64,000 nucleotides of DNA from Corinectria fuckeliana (GCA_019137255.1 WPDH01000050.1:170637-234636), one strand, 5' to 3'; positions 24,923-38,866 are shown, counted from the stretch's first letter. Program-made: numbers and translations. The notes: a model not told the origin generated them from the letters alone.

Positions 24923-24927
24923 CTAAG
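24923..24927. repeat. 5 bp target-site duplication (left), CTAAG
   Basis: CTAAG directly precedes the 5' LTR and recurs directly after the 3' LTR at 32,722-32,726. Confidence 0.8.
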
Positions 24928-25187
24928 TGTAAGAAGATAGGCCTACAGCCTAGAGGACTAGCCCTAGGAGGAACTAGTGCTAAGCTAGGTAGGGCATACT
25001 AAGAGTATAAGAGCTACTAAGTAGGATTACTTAGTAATCTTAGTAAGTAGTCTATAACTACTTACTAAGTAGGATTACTTAGTAATCTTAGTAAGTAGTT
25101 TATAACTACTTACTAAGTTAAAGTCTTATAATATATAAATACCTACCTTAGAACTTTTTATCTTACCCTAATTAGCTAACTCTTATA
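24928..25187 (+). repeat. 5' LTR (260 bp) with an internal 48 bp duplication
   Basis: Aligns end to end with the 3' LTR, with mainly transition differences. It is 48 bp longer because a 48 bp unit (starting 25,019 and again 25,067) is present twice here and once in the 3' LTR. The unit contains inverted repeats (actacttactaag / cttagtaagtagt). Confidence 0.85.
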
Positions 25188-28100
25188 ATTCTTTAACTTT
25201 TTTTACCTACCTAGGTAATTAGTATAAATAGAAAGATAATAATAAACCTCTAATAAACCCTAGCTTAAATAAGTTATATACTAACACTAGGTTATATTAT
25301 AAGTAGCACACACTAAGTAACAAAACTACTATAAATAAAACAAACTATACTAGAAATAATTAAGTTAGTAGAACTAGTATATAAACTAGAGCTAGAAGAT
25401 ATTAAGAAGAAGAGCTAGAAAACCTAATATAAGAGGTCTAAAAGTAATTATAACCTATTAGTAGAGTTACCACTTAGGTTATATAGGTAGATTCTTAGTG
25501 ATTAACTAGTAATATAAGAGTAGTAAACCCTAATATTAGTATATAGCTTAGATATATAGGATTTCTTAAAGATCCTAGCTAAATAGTAGGTAGTATAAAC
25601 AGAGCTGATATGCTAACTAGTCTAATACCTTATAAGTAACCTTAGGCGGGATTAGAAAAAGCCTCTTACTTATAACTATATAGTACTACCTAAAAACACT
25701 ATAAAGGTAAAGGTTAATAACTAGATTTATACTATAAAGTTAGAAAACAGCTTTTAACCTAACTATACTAATATATAAAAAATCAAATAGTTTATAACTA
25801 AGCTTTATACAGCTAGATAGACTAAATAGTATAACTATAAGAGAAATATTATTAACTTAACTTAGTAGGACTATCTTAACTTTATTTATAAGAGATATAT
25901 TAATATAAGCTTATAAGAGAGGTAACTATAAGACAAATTAATAAAGATCTAATAGTATAACAACTAGTTGCTAATAGATTATTTTAACTTATAGACTATT
26001 TTATATACCTTTATAAGCATCTTAGACCTTAAAGACTAGGCAGACCTAGCTTACTAATATTATTATAAGCTTAAAAACTAGCTAAAAAGAGAAATAAACT
26101 GTTAAAAGGTTAATCTTCTATAGGTATAAGATATAACTAATAAGACAGAGAGGCTATAATTATATATCTAATATAACTATAAGTTATAAAGTGAAGAGTA
26201 AAAATATAAACTTAGTAACTATACCTAAAAGAGGTCTAAAAAGACTACTAATATAAGATAAGCTAAAAGCTAAGACCCTAAAGAAATATAAAATAATATA
26301 GGGAATTATATATACCTTTAACTATCTAAAAACCTACCTCTAGCTAACCTACTAGTAGACTACCTTATATATAGTAAAGGATTAACTAACTAACTAAGAG
26401 TGTAGTATTATAATTATAATAAGACTAGGTATTTAGTAAGAGATTATTAAGCGGCTAGAAGAAACCCTAGTATTAATACTAACTAGATGCTAAGCTTATC
26501 TCTAGTAAAAGTATAATTTGTAAGTATATAAGTAAAAGAGCTAAACTCCTTAAGAAACAAGTAGGCACTAAAAATACTACTAAAACCTTAGTGCTAATAC
26601 TAAAGATAATACTAATTAGGCATATTATTTAAGAAAGAGTAATTACTCTATAAGTATATACTAAAAAAGTAGTCTATATAGATATAAATACTTACACCTA
26701 AGTTAATCTTATTAGTATAAGACTAATTAGGAGGTTAGGCCTTAAGGCAACTAAAAATTAGAAGGTATTAAGCCTGTTTAGTTTTAACAAAGTAACTATA
26801 CCTACTAGGTAAGTCTACTAGTTAATATTCTTCCTAATTAACTCCTAAGGATACTTATAGAAGGTTAGATAACTATTTGTAAAAGTATAACACCCTAATA
26901 GGGCTAGTAACCTACTTCTATTCTTAGATTCTATAAGAAAGAAAGAAATTCTTATTAATACTTATACATACTTATAGAGCTATAAGCTTATTACTCTTAT
27001 AGATGTTATAACCTTTATAGAGGAGCTAGTAGGAGGGGGAGAACCTACTTATATTATATATATATATAGTATATTATTACTAGATAAGTAGCTAATAGCT
27101 ATTTTAGATAAAAAAGTAAATATAAGGTTAGAGATTTTACTACTAAAACTTAGAGAGTTTAAAAAAGCATTTAGTAAATTTATAGTAAAAAAGATTCTAA
27201 TTTTAAAGGGTATAAAGTATATAATTAAACTAAAGAAAGGTAAGATACTATCTTATAGACTCTTATACTCTTATAACAGAAAGTAGTAAAAGGTTCTTTA
27301 TAAGTATATCACTAAGAATATTATAAGTAAGCATATTAGCCTCTTAGTTAATAAGGCTAGGTTTTTAGTCTTATTTATACTAAAAAAGGATAAGACCTTA
27401 TAGCTTTATATAGATTATTAAGGTCTAAATAAGATTATAGTTAAAAACTATTACCTGCTGCCTCTAATTAGAGACTTACTAGACTGTCTTATAGGTGTGT
27501 AATAGATCTTAAAGATTAATCTATAAGATATATACTATTAGATCTAAATTAAGCTAGAGGATTACTAGAAGACTACTTTTAGAACCTACTATAAGCACTT
27601 TAAGTATAATATTATACTGTTTAGGCTAATAAATATACTTATAATATTTTAAGCGTATATTTACTAAGCGCTAGCTAGTATACTAAATACTATTTATATT
27701 ATATATTTAGATAATATTCTAATTTACTTAATAACTTAAGATTAATATATAAAGAATATATAAGAGGTGCTAAAAAGATTATAAAACTTTTAGCTATATA
27801 TAAAGCTATTAAAGTGTATTTTTTACTAGTAAGAAGTTAAGTTTCTAGGCTATATAGTAACTTAAAAAGGTATTAAAATAAAGCTAAGTAGAGTTTATAT
27901 AGTTAATAAGTAGCTAATCTTACTAAGCTTTAAAGATATATAAGTATTCTTAAGGTTTTATAATTTCTACTAAAAGTTTATTTATAAATACTTAAAGATT
28001 ATAAGACCTCTTATAGTAATACTAAAAGGTAGTTAAAATAAGTATAAAACTAGAGAGTTTACTTAGACTAATAAAAAGAAAGTAGTATTCTAAAAGCTAA

Positions 28101-31100
28101 AAAGAGTATTCTACTTAGTAATTATTCTCTAATACTAGGACCTAAAACACAAGTTAAAAGTTAAAATAAATATATCTAGTATAGCTATATTAGGTATTCT
28201 TTTCTAACTATTTAATAATTAATAGCACCTTATAGTATACTAGTCTAGAAAACTCTTAGGAGAGGAGTAATACTAGGCTACTAGCTAGTAAGAGCTGTTA
28301 GCTATTATTAAGAGCTTAAAACACTAGAGTTACTACCTTTTAGGGCTTAAAGATAAGTTTATACTATTAATAGACTATATAGCTCTTATAAGTGTTATAA
28401 AAGTATTAGTAAGAGACCTTTAAGAAAGGCTTACTAAATAGGTATACAAATTAGTATCTTTTAACTTTAATATTAAGCACTAGCTAGATAAGATAAACCT
28501 AGTAGATAGCCTATTATAAAGGCTAGATTATATAGTAAGAGAGATCTTATATATAAATATACTTTTAACTTTAGTAGTAAAACTTAAGTTAGCAGGAGAA
28601 TACTAAAAGACCTCTACTAAGTAATTATATAAATCCCTAAGAGTATAAAAAAGAGAATAGTTAATATATTTATTTAAGCTATATAAGCTAGTCTTAAAGA
28701 TAAGCCTATTACTATCCTAGCTATTACTACCTAAGCTAGAAGAGCTAAAGGTAAAACACTTAAAAACTTAGTAACTAGATAGTAACTACTAGCTAAGCTA
28801 AGATTATAAGAGATACTTTTAGTAACTATAGTAGTTATCTTAGACTAATATATTCCCCACCTAGTTATAAAAAGGCTTATAAGAGGAGAGATAGCCTTTC
28901 TTAATCAGCTCTTAAGCAAACTAAAAAAGCTAGTATAAGAATTATAAGAGGGAGATTAATTCTGCTAACAGTAGTTAGTAAAGGTTTATAATACTATAAG
29001 AGGAGCTTACTACTATAATAAGTAAGAAATACTATTTTTTAAAAGAAGACTAGTTATCCTAAAAGAATATATAATAAGAAGAGAAATCCTCTACTAATAT
29101 TATAATAACTCTCACTTAAGATATATAAGAGTAGTAAAGACTTTAGATCTTATTATATATAAATTCTATTAGAACTAAATCTTAGATAATATAAAAGACT
29201 ATACCCTAAGATGCTAATATTACTAGGGCGCTTATATACTAAGATATAAGCCCTATAGAGAGCTATAATCTCTACTAATACCTGCTTACTCTTTTTAAGA
29301 AATTAGTATTAACTTTATTATAAGACTACTAAAAAGCGCCTAAGCTAATAGTAAGAAATATAATACTATACTAGTAATTATATACTATATAATAAAGTAT
29401 ATACTTTTTATTCTTATAAAGAAGACACTTAATATAGTAGAAATAGTATAGCTCTTATATAAATATATTAAGTATAAATATAGTTTACTTAAAGAGATTA
29501 TTAGTAATAAAAATAAGCTATTTATAAGTAAGTTTTAAAAAGACCTAATAAAAGAATAAGCAACCTATTAGTAGCTATCTATTATATACTACTTACAGAT
29601 AAACAGATAGACAGAGAGAACTAACTAAGCTATTAGAAAATACCTCTAAGTATATACTAATAATACCTTATACTAATAAGCAGCCTAGCTCCTAAAAGTA
29701 GCCTTTACTTATAATAATAGTGCTTACTATACTATTAGGGTTTTTCTTATATAAGCTCTTTATAAATACTACCTAAGAGTTATAAAATACACTTTAGAAC
29801 ACCTTAAGTTAAATATATAAAAAGTATAAGAGTATATTAAGATACTTTACTAAGTATATACTAAGACGGAGAAATAATAGTAGAAAGCTATAAAAAGATA
29901 GGCTAAATACTATAATAAGTAATATAACCTATAAGAATATAAGGTTAGGTAAACTATTAGGCTATTAATAAGAAACTTTTAATTTAAATATAAGAAGCTA
30001 GCACTAAAATTTATTAAGATAGTAATAGCAGAAAGAATTAGCAAATAAGTATACTAAGTATACCTTCTAGAATAATACTAGTAAATATATAATATTTTTC
30101 TAGTTAAACTTTTAGAACTATAGTTTAAAAAGTGCTAACTAGGTGTAAAAAAACCACTAAAACTGCTTAAACTAGAAGAAGAGAATAATAAGTAGAAGAT
30201 TAAGAAAGTAGTTAACTATAAGAAAGATATAAGATAAATATTCTACTAAGTTAAATAGGTAAGATAGCTAGTAAAATATAACACTTAGGAGCTAGTAGCC
30301 TACTTAAAGAATATAATAAAGTTAGTATAGTAGTATTATAAGTAGAGAAAATAAACATATAAGAAATAAGATAATAAATAGATAAACTATAGTACTAAAA
30401 GCATAATAAAAATATAAATTACTAGTAATACTTAAGTAGCTAAATACTACTAGAAGAATAAACTACTAGATACTACTAGAGTTACTACTAATTAAAAAAA
30501 CAAATAGCTACTAACCTAATACTTAAAGCTAAAAGAGTCTTATAAAGAATATAAACTATAATAAAAATCACTTTTAAGACTTCTTTACTAAGATACTATA
30601 AGAAGTAAAAGGTAAGAATATAATATTAGAAACACCTAACTTACTAGACTTTAAAGAATAAGTCTTTAAAAGTATATACTTAGCTTACTTAAGAGGGTAA
30701 GTAGAGAGTAAGAGTAACTTATTACTAAAATTAATAACTTAGGTGGGTATCTTAGGGATCTTAGTCTTATAGGTATACTTATAGGTGGTGAAAGCTAAGA
30801 TAGAAGGGGGGTTAGTAATATCTAAGTGACTAGCAAAATAACAAGAAGTTATTAAAGCTTAGGTAATAAGAGAAGAGACAGCTAATAAGTCTAACCTTAA
30901 AGAAAGAGCCTAAGCGCTAAAGTCTAGCTTAAAAGCTAGGTTGTTAAAAAGCTAAAAGCTCTCTAAGTTATCTAGGATCTAAATACTATTAGGAGACTAA
31001 ATAATAGGAGATAAAAGAGTAGAGAGAGAGGTAGTATAAGTATAAGTAATAGGCAAAGTAATAGTAGGCTTAGTAGAAGTCTTATTAAGATTAGAGACAG

Positions 31101-32495
31101 AAATAAAGGTAAAATATAAGTAAGTGATAAGTAAGATAGTAATAAATAGAGTAGAAGACTTAATATTAGAACTGCTAAACTTAGACTTAATATTATAAGA
31201 AGAGCTACTAATAGTCTTATAATAAAAAGGTTCTTAGTTTAAAAAGCTAACTTAGCATACTAAGGCTTAGGCACTATAGTTATAAGCCTTAATAATAGTA
31301 AAGATAGTAGTATACTTAATAGATATAAGAAAAGCCTAGAGTGTTTTCTTTTTAATATTAGTAATAAGAGTAATAAATATATAAAGTAGTTAAAAAACTA
31401 CTATATAAATAGTAAGAGTAGTACTATTATTATAAAGATAAAAAGGCTAGGCAGCCTTAATATAATAATCTAATTTAGTTAGAGAAATATTCTCTAAGAG
31501 GCTAGTATCTTAGTAGAACCTTAGGGTATTAATAGTAGTTTAAGTCTTAATTAACTAGAATAAGAAACTAAGTACTTTCTTAGTTAACTAGCTAGACTTC
31601 TTAGCACTAGTACTAGTAATACTAAATAGGCTGTTAGTAAGAGTTTAAAAAGTAGATATAGTCTTATTAGTAGCATACTAAATATACTAACATAATATGC
31701 TAGATAAAAGCTTATAAAGAGTTACTTAGTAACTAGAGGAATACTCCTTAGGGTTATTATAAAAGTAATATATAGTTAACTTATTCTAGAAGACTACTAT
31801 AGCACTATAAAGCTCTAGAGGAATCTTAGAGATATTAATAATATATAAAAAGCAGTAAGAACTTAATAAACTTATAGTAGTATACTTTTACTTAGATTAC
31901 TTATAATAGATATAATAGGCTTTAAGAGAACTATAAATATATAATAGACTAAACTAGTTAGCTTTTTATATTAGATAAAAAAAGTAAAAGATATTCTTAA
32001 TAAATATCTAGTTAAAAAGGATATTTTTATTAAACTAATAAAAAACATCTCTTATATAAATAAGAGATATCCTAGTGATAAATTAGTAATAGTAAGATAA
32101 GCAGACTAATAATAATACTTTTATAGTTTAAGTGTTATAAGTAATAAAAGAAAGTAGTAAGATAAAACAACTTATAAAGGTTTAGTAAGAGAGAACTAAA
32201 TAATAAAAAATATTATAAAAAAATTAATATAAGTAAGAGAAAGAAAAAGAAAACAAATAAGTATACTAGTATAGTTTATAGCTTAACAGCTGCTAACAGA
32301 CTACTAACTAATAAGCTTACTATTAATATAAAGCCTTATAACTAACAGCTATATAATAGCTATAAAGTGGGTGCTAACTAACTACTGTATTACTATACTA
32401 ACTAAGGTCTTAAGTGATAATAGTATAGTAATAATAATATAATATTAATTATAATAACTAAGAATAGACTTATATATTTAGAGACTAGATAGCTT

Positions 32496-32505
32496 AAGAA
32501 GGGGG
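32496..32505 (+). other. Polypurine tract of the retrotransposon
   Basis: AAGAAGGGGG, four bases before the 3' LTR. It would prime plus-strand DNA synthesis in the ancestral element. It is one of few G-runs left in the block. Confidence 0.6.
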
Positions 32506-32509
32506 TAAT

Positions 32510-32721
32510 TATAAGAAGATAAGCTTATAGCTTAGAGAACTAGCCCTAAGAGAAACTAGTACTAAGCTAAGTAGAGTATACTAAGAGTATAAGAGCTACT
32601 AAGTAGAATTACTTAGTGATCTTAGTAAGTAGTTTATAACTGCTTGCTAAGTTAAAGTCTTATAATATATAAATACCTACCTTAGAACTTTTTATCTCAC
32701 CTTAATTAGCTAACTTTTATA
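32510..32721 (+). repeat. 3' LTR (212 bp)
   Basis: Begins TATAAG (RIP-altered TGTAAG) and ends CTTTTATA. It matches the 5' LTR along its length apart from the missing 48 bp unit. Confidence 0.85.
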
Positions 32722-32726
32722 CTAAG
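32722..32726. repeat. 5 bp target-site duplication (right), CTAAG
   Basis: Exact copy of 24,923-24,927, abutting the 3' LTR. Confidence 0.8.
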
Positions 32727-35042
32727 CTTATATTAAAAAGTAGCTTAAATATTTCTAAACTAAGACCTAGTTAATAAGATTTAATTTCTAACCTAAGAAG
32801 AGTTTTTAATAAGTCTAATAAGTAGTTTAATAACTTTAATAGCTATTAATTTAATTAACTAGACTTAAATATAGTATACTATTATATAAGATTATAACTT
32901 ATATAAATATTTTATTTTCTATATTTTTAATAGTATTTTAAATATTAGATTTTATATATTAATTTAATTTATTTATACCTAATTTAGCTAATAGCTATTT
33001 AGTTCTTCTTCTAAGTAACTTAAACTAATTTATAATAGGAGAGAAAAACCCTAATAGTAAGCTATAAAATAAAAAACCTCTTACTACTCTTACCTAAAAG
33101 AGAAGTAAGTTAAGCTTAGTATATATATATAGTAATATAAGTTATAAGTAGGTCTACTTTATAAGAAAAGCTAATTATATACTTATAATAATAAGTTCTT
33201 ATAAGGCTTAGCCTAAATTATATACTAGAATTTAATTAATCTTAAGTTAAATCTAAGTTACTTATACTACTTATTCTTATCCTCCTAGGTATTATTCTTA
33301 TTACTAACTAGTATTAGTATATCTTTTTTAACTTTTAATAGTATTTACTCTCTTATTTAGTTAATTAGTCTAAACACTATAAGAGTTAAACCTAAATCTA
33401 AGTCTAGTCTAGCCTAAGGCTACTTTAAGAGCTATTTAAGCCCTCTTTAAGCAGGGTAGTTTAGTACTATAGTTAGTATTAGTATTAATACTACTATATC
33501 TTATAGTAAGTATACTATATATTTATACTACTTACTTAAGATACTAAACTATATAGATCTCTTTATATAGGTATTTCTTACTTATTTTTACTTTTTTTAT
33601 ATTATATAGTATATATAAGACTATACTAAGTATATACTATTATAGTTATAATATACTAAAAGGATCTTACTAGTAAAAGTAAAGTATATTATATCTCTTA
33701 TATAGTAAGCTCTCTTATAATAGCTTTATTTAGCTTATTTCTAATAGTACTATATAATATATCTAAAGTAAAAGCACTTAAAGTACTATTTAGGTTAAAT
33801 CTCCCCTAAATAAGACTTAGTCTAATAAACCTTTATAGCTATAATTATATCTTAGTTATAAAGTTTATTTATATCTATTANNTTATAGTATATATCTTAA
33901 TACTATTTGCTTATTAGATATTTACTATAAGATTCTTAAGTAAGTCTTTTATATAGCTAGTTAAGACTCTCTTAGTAACTATTATAAACTATCTTAAAAC
34001 CTAATATATACTTATACTAAAAATAGTAAGAATCTAAGTATTATCCTTTAGGAGATTTATAATTAGTTTATAAAAGAAAACTATAATATTCCTACTAAGA
34101 AGATAATATAAGACTACTATAAGTAAGAGGTAACCTCTTAGAAGGGTATAATTAATAATTATTATAATATCTAATAGTATATAAGATATAATATTAAAAG
34201 CTATACTAAGTAACCTAATAATAATCTTCTTACTAAGATAAGAAAAGATTACTTTTAATAGTAATACTATTAAGAATAAGAGTATTCTCTTATTATAAGT
34301 AACTTAAGCTTAAGTTAAGATCTTAATAGGTGTTTTCTAAAAGGCAGCTAATATTACTTTTTTAATAGTAGTTATAATTATTTTTATAAGAGATAGTAAG
34401 ATTAAAATCTTATTACTTATATATTAGGTATAGCTTATAGTAGTATTAGCTAAAATTACTATTATTTTCTAAACTAAGAGAAAAATAGCTCTTAGGATAA
34501 TTACTTTAAGTTTATATTTAGTCTTAATAATAAGATTTTTAAATTAAATATAAGTTGTTTTTATACTAGGCTTAGCTTATAGTAGAAGTGGGTTTTATAG
34601 TGAAAAATTTTCCTTAAGAGGAGAAGAAAGATAGTTTATAATCTTAATATTCTCTATTTTGCTTAGCCTGCTTATTATATATAATATAGTAATAATATAA
34701 GAGTAGAAAAAAGGTAAAAAAGGTTTATAAAAAAAGTTAGTTAGGTTAAAATAGATTTTAAGAATATAACTAAGATATAATAAGAGTAACTATTAAATAT
34801 TTATAAAAGGTGTGTGATTTTATATATTAAGATATAATAATTAAAATAATAAAAGAAAATTTTAATTAATCTATTAGTATATAAGAAATCACAGTTAGAA
34901 TATAAAAGCAGATAAGTATAAAAGTAGTAGAAAAGTAGTCTAAAAGAGAGGGTAGTCTAAAAGTGGGAGAGAGAGGAGAGATTACTTATCTAAGTTTATT
35001 TTTCTAGATACTTAGCTTTAGTAGATAATTAATAATCCTTTA

Positions 35043-35051
35043 GCGAAATTA
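35043..35051. repeat. 9 bp target-site duplication (left) of the Mutator-like element
   Basis: gcgaaatta. It matches gcgaaattg at 38,956-38,964 with one G-to-A change, as expected if only the left copy was hit by RIP. Confidence 0.7.
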
Positions 35052-35140
35052 GGCGACTTATAAGTACACAGCTAGCTATATATTTAATATTATATAATTA
35101 GCTATATAGCTAGCTATATAAATAAGATCTATTATATAAG
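35052..35140 (+). repeat. Left terminal inverted repeat, RIP-mutated
   Basis: Matches the complement of the right repeat over 89 positions. All of the roughly 27 differences are C-to-T or G-to-A, with no transversion and no indel. Both palindromes seen in the right copy are decayed here to gctagc-centred A/T sequence. Confidence 0.85.
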
Positions 35141-38100
35141 CTAGATACTAGTATATATAATATATATATATAATATTATAGCTTTTCTTAATATAATTAA
35201 ATAGAGGGATAATTTATAATATAGGTAGCTACTTAATATATATTATCTAATCTCTTAGTAATATATTAGGGTTCTTAAGACTATAATAAACATATAATAC
35301 CTTATAATAGTACTATCTTATTATAGTATTATAGCTATAACTATATATATTAATCACTCTTATTATATAGTATATAAAGTAGGGCTTTATCTCTTAGAAG
35401 AAGCTTTTTATTTCTTATTAAATATTACTATAAAGATATATAACTATAACTAAAGCTAGTATTAAAATACTTAGGGCTTCTTAATCTATATAGATAGTAT
35501 AGTAATATAAGCAGGGCTTTTAATAGTAAACTATAATAACTAATTTATTTTATAGCCTATTACTAATAACTAATAAGAATAGCTACTAAGCTGTCTTTCT
35601 CACATATTATTAGTTCTATTTCTTATTAAGTATTAGAGATTTACTACTATCTTACTAATAGATCTAACCTTTCTTATAGTACTATATATAAACTCTTAGG
35701 CACTTATAAGAGCTTAAGCCACTTAATATCCTTCTTAAGGGTAGTATATTACTATAAAGGTACTACTATTTAGATATTAAATTAGAGGGGAGTAGCATAT
35801 TAGGTATTTTAATAATATTCTTTAATAATAGCACCCTCTTTTAGATATAATACCTATATAGACTTATAATTAACTTTAGGCTCTTAATACTTTATATTAT
35901 AATATAAGTATTATAGTCTTAAGTATAATATAGCTAATAGCTGCTATAAGAATAACTAGTAACTTATAAAATCTCTAAATAATAAAAAGATTAGAAATAT
36001 ATATTTAGTATATTACCTTAAATAGATATATTTAGTAGATATAATAAGAAATATAGTAATATTATTAAATAGTTTAATAAATATAATATTATATTATTAT
36101 TTTTACTTCTCTTATTATCTTATATATAACTATTAAGCTTATAAAACTTTATATAGAAACTTAGTTAAAACTATATTAAATTAAGCTATTAGATTACTAT
36201 ATTTATACTTAGAGATTCTTTTTTTTCTTCTCTTTCTAATAATATATTATAATTATATTTTTTATTTCTTATTTGTGTTTTAGTAAGAAGGGTTCTTATT
36301 ACTATACTATCTCTCTTATAATTAAAAATCTCTCTCTATTATATCCTAAATATCTTATATATCTTACTATCTTAAAAATAGCTACTTTATTATCTCTACT
36401 CTTATATTCTATTTAACCTGCTTATTCTTAGTCTTATCCTAATTAAGATAACTTATTATTTTCTTTTTAGTCTAGTTCTTAATACTACTTTCTGTCTTAT
36501 AATAACTCTCTATTTACTTAAAGTTAAGATACTAATTATATTCTACTTTACTATAGTATAAAAGTAGTCTTATTACCCTCTAGTATTACTAGTTAGTCTT
36601 TAAGGCTTTTTAAGATAATATAGTAAACTAGGCCTCTTATGCTTTTTTATATTACTAAAAGATAGTATAAGAGTTATTAGCTTATAATATAAGTATTATA
36701 ATAGTTGCTAGTCTAGCTGCTATAAAAAATAGTATATAAGTTATTATATATATTATTATATATATTATTTTATAGGCTATAGTCTTAGATGTTATAAATA
36801 ATCTAGTTAAGAATAATAGGGATAGTAAGTAAGTTATAAAGCAAGTAGTTATATATATTATTATAGTAATTTAAGTAGGAGCTTATAGTAGATACTTATA
36901 ATATAAGAGGCATACTTTAGATCTTATTATATAACTTTACTTATAATATCTTAAATATATTAGTAGTACTTTTAGTTATACTACTTTTTTAATATATTTA
37001 AATATAGAGAGCTTATATTATATACTTATTAGTAGTAATATTAAAGTAGCTACTAAGTGATTAAACTGCTTATAAGGCTTAATAATAAGCTATAAGGTCT
37101 CTAATTATTAGAGATACTAATATAAATAAAAATAATATAGCTAAAAGGGTAGACTTTATACTAGTAAAGACTAAAAGGTATAAGTATATAATAGACTAAG
37201 AGTCTTAGTAAAAACCCTTATATAAAAAGGATAATCTTTTAATAGCTATTTCTACTAAGTCTTAACCTTCTATAAGGCCTTATATAAGACCTAACTATAA
37301 ATATTATTATATAATACTTTAGATAGCTTAAAAGGTATACTAATTTATTACCTAGCTTAGTTAGCTTTAAGTTTAGAAAGCTAGTTTAATAGAATAAGCT
37401 TAATAATCTTTTAAGCCTTAAAGAGATTAACTTATAAGGTTTTTAAGTAACTTTTAATAAGCTAATAAATACTTTTAGCTCTTAATATAATATATTACTT
37501 AAAGTATAAATATTAGTAAACCTACACCTTTATAAACCTCTTTTTATAAAAATCTAATAAGGTTTTTATAATATAGCTTATTTTATTAAGATAAGTAGAG
37601 ATATACTACTTCTTAAACTTCTTAAGCCTCTTATTATAAATATTCTTAGTTATTAAAGTAATAATCTTATATTATAAACTATAAAATACCTTTTACTTTT
37701 TATACTCTTAAGAGTTACTTTTATCTTAAGTAAATATAAGTATATAATAACTTAAGATAGTTTTATTAATATACTAAAGGTATAGTATTAAGGCTAACTT
37801 AGGAAAGTAAGAAAGAGAGGAAATAGTATTTATATAAGTAAGATAGTAATCTATAAGTATTATAAATAGAAGAGCTACTTTATAAAGCTTATATAAATAT
37901 TATAACTACTTAAAAGCTTAAATAAAATTATTCTCTTTCTTATTACTAAGAAATATAAATATAATATAAAAGAATTACTTATAAGTATTAATACTAACTA
38001 TATTAAGAAGAGATATCTTATACTTATTAGTCTTATATATATAGTTTAATATAAGTACTTTTAGATATAATTTAAGATATTCTAGTAATTATAAATATAT

Positions 38101-38866
38101 AAATAATATTATTATAACTTTACTACTCTTATTAAGATAAATTTAACTCTAAAAGCTATTACTCTTAAGCTAATTAGTAAGAGTATATATATTATTTTAG
38201 CCTTTAGTAAGCTTTTACTTATCTTATATAATATAATTATAAATATCTTACTATATAGTAAGTATATCTAAAGTTATATATAAATAAGATCTAATCTCTT
38301 TTAGTATAATACTTATATTAGTAAGTTAGTAGACTATTAATTTATCTAAGAATACTAGTTAATAATATATTAAATATACTATCTTATTAAAGCTTAGTTT
38401 ATAATTATATTAATTAAAGCTAGCCTTAGGATAATATATTAGACTTTATATAATCCTATATAGGCTTTTTTTTACTATAATAAAAAAAAGGTATTTTATA
38501 TAATATATTATAGTTTTCTATTATTATTTCCTAAAGGCAGAAGAGGTATAGCTAGCTTTATAGTTATAGTTAAAAATAATACTAGTCCTTCTACTAGGGG
38601 TCTTCTAAGAGTATTTAATAATAAAAGTATAGCCTTATAGTACTACTTAAGTGTTAATTATAGTAACTACTTTCTCTTATAAGTAGAAGTAGCCTTTAGG
38701 AGGGAGAATATTATCAGAGAAGTAATAAGAAATATTAATTAGGTTTATTATAGTAGAAGAAGAGCAAAGAAAGTTAAATTAATACTATAGAAGCTACTAA
38801 TTGTTAAATTAAGAGGCTAACTTGCGGTAAATAACCCTCTTTTAATAATACTATATATCTGATTTA

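Larger units (their letters stand above)
24928..32721 (+). mobile_element. RIP-inactivated Ty3/gypsy chromovirus (LTR retrotransposon)
   Basis: A 7,794 bp element bounded by two LTRs and a CTAAG target duplication. The LTR starts TGTAAG, and its end (now CTTATA) is the RIP-altered inverse, CTTACA. Inside, on the + strand, conceptual translation is full of TAG/TAA stops at former Gln/Trp codons, but domains remain visible. They are reverse transcriptase (about 27,200-27,730, with LLFILKKD and a YLDN box in place of YxDD), RNase H-like (about 28,000-28,400), integrase with a CxxC-like zinc region (about 29,100-29,310), and a C-terminal chromodomain (about 30,185-30,350). The chromodomain assigns it to chromoviruses, which target heterochromatin. 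A polypurine tract (32,496-32,505) lies just before the 3' LTR. No functional protein can be made. Confidence 0.88.
23080..34990. mobile_element. Older DNA transposon with terminal inverted repeats, interrupted by an LTR element (tentative)
   Basis: A 17 nt exact inverted match (cccacttttagactacc at 23,098-23,114; its complement at 34,951-34,967) is embedded in about 40-60 bp of weaker inverted similarity, including a second tagac-(a/c)cactttt-like block on both sides. Subtracting the 7.8 kb retrotransposon leaves about 4.1 kb, a reasonable DNA-transposon size. The exact ends and target duplication could not be fixed because RIP has altered the sequence. No transposase is readable. Confidence 0.4.
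22930..38866. other. RIP-like AT-rich transposon island
   Basis: About 16 kb with almost no open reading frame. TA, AT and AG/CT steps dominate, while CA, TG and CG are strongly depleted. This is the mark of repeat-induced point mutation. Repeat copies inside the block differ from each other almost only by C-to-T and G-to-A changes. The block holds an LTR retrotransposon, an older inverted-repeat element around it, and a Mutator-like element (separate entries). A 2-base N gap sits at 33,881-33,882. The left edge starts about 125 bp after the ABC transporter stop. The right edge fades between about 38,500 and 38,870. Confidence 0.85.

Noticed and set aside
36900..38500. Transposase gene inside the Mutator-like element
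   Set aside because: A few minus-strand stretches look like coding relics, but RIP damage prevents recognising any catalytic motif, so no gene is called.
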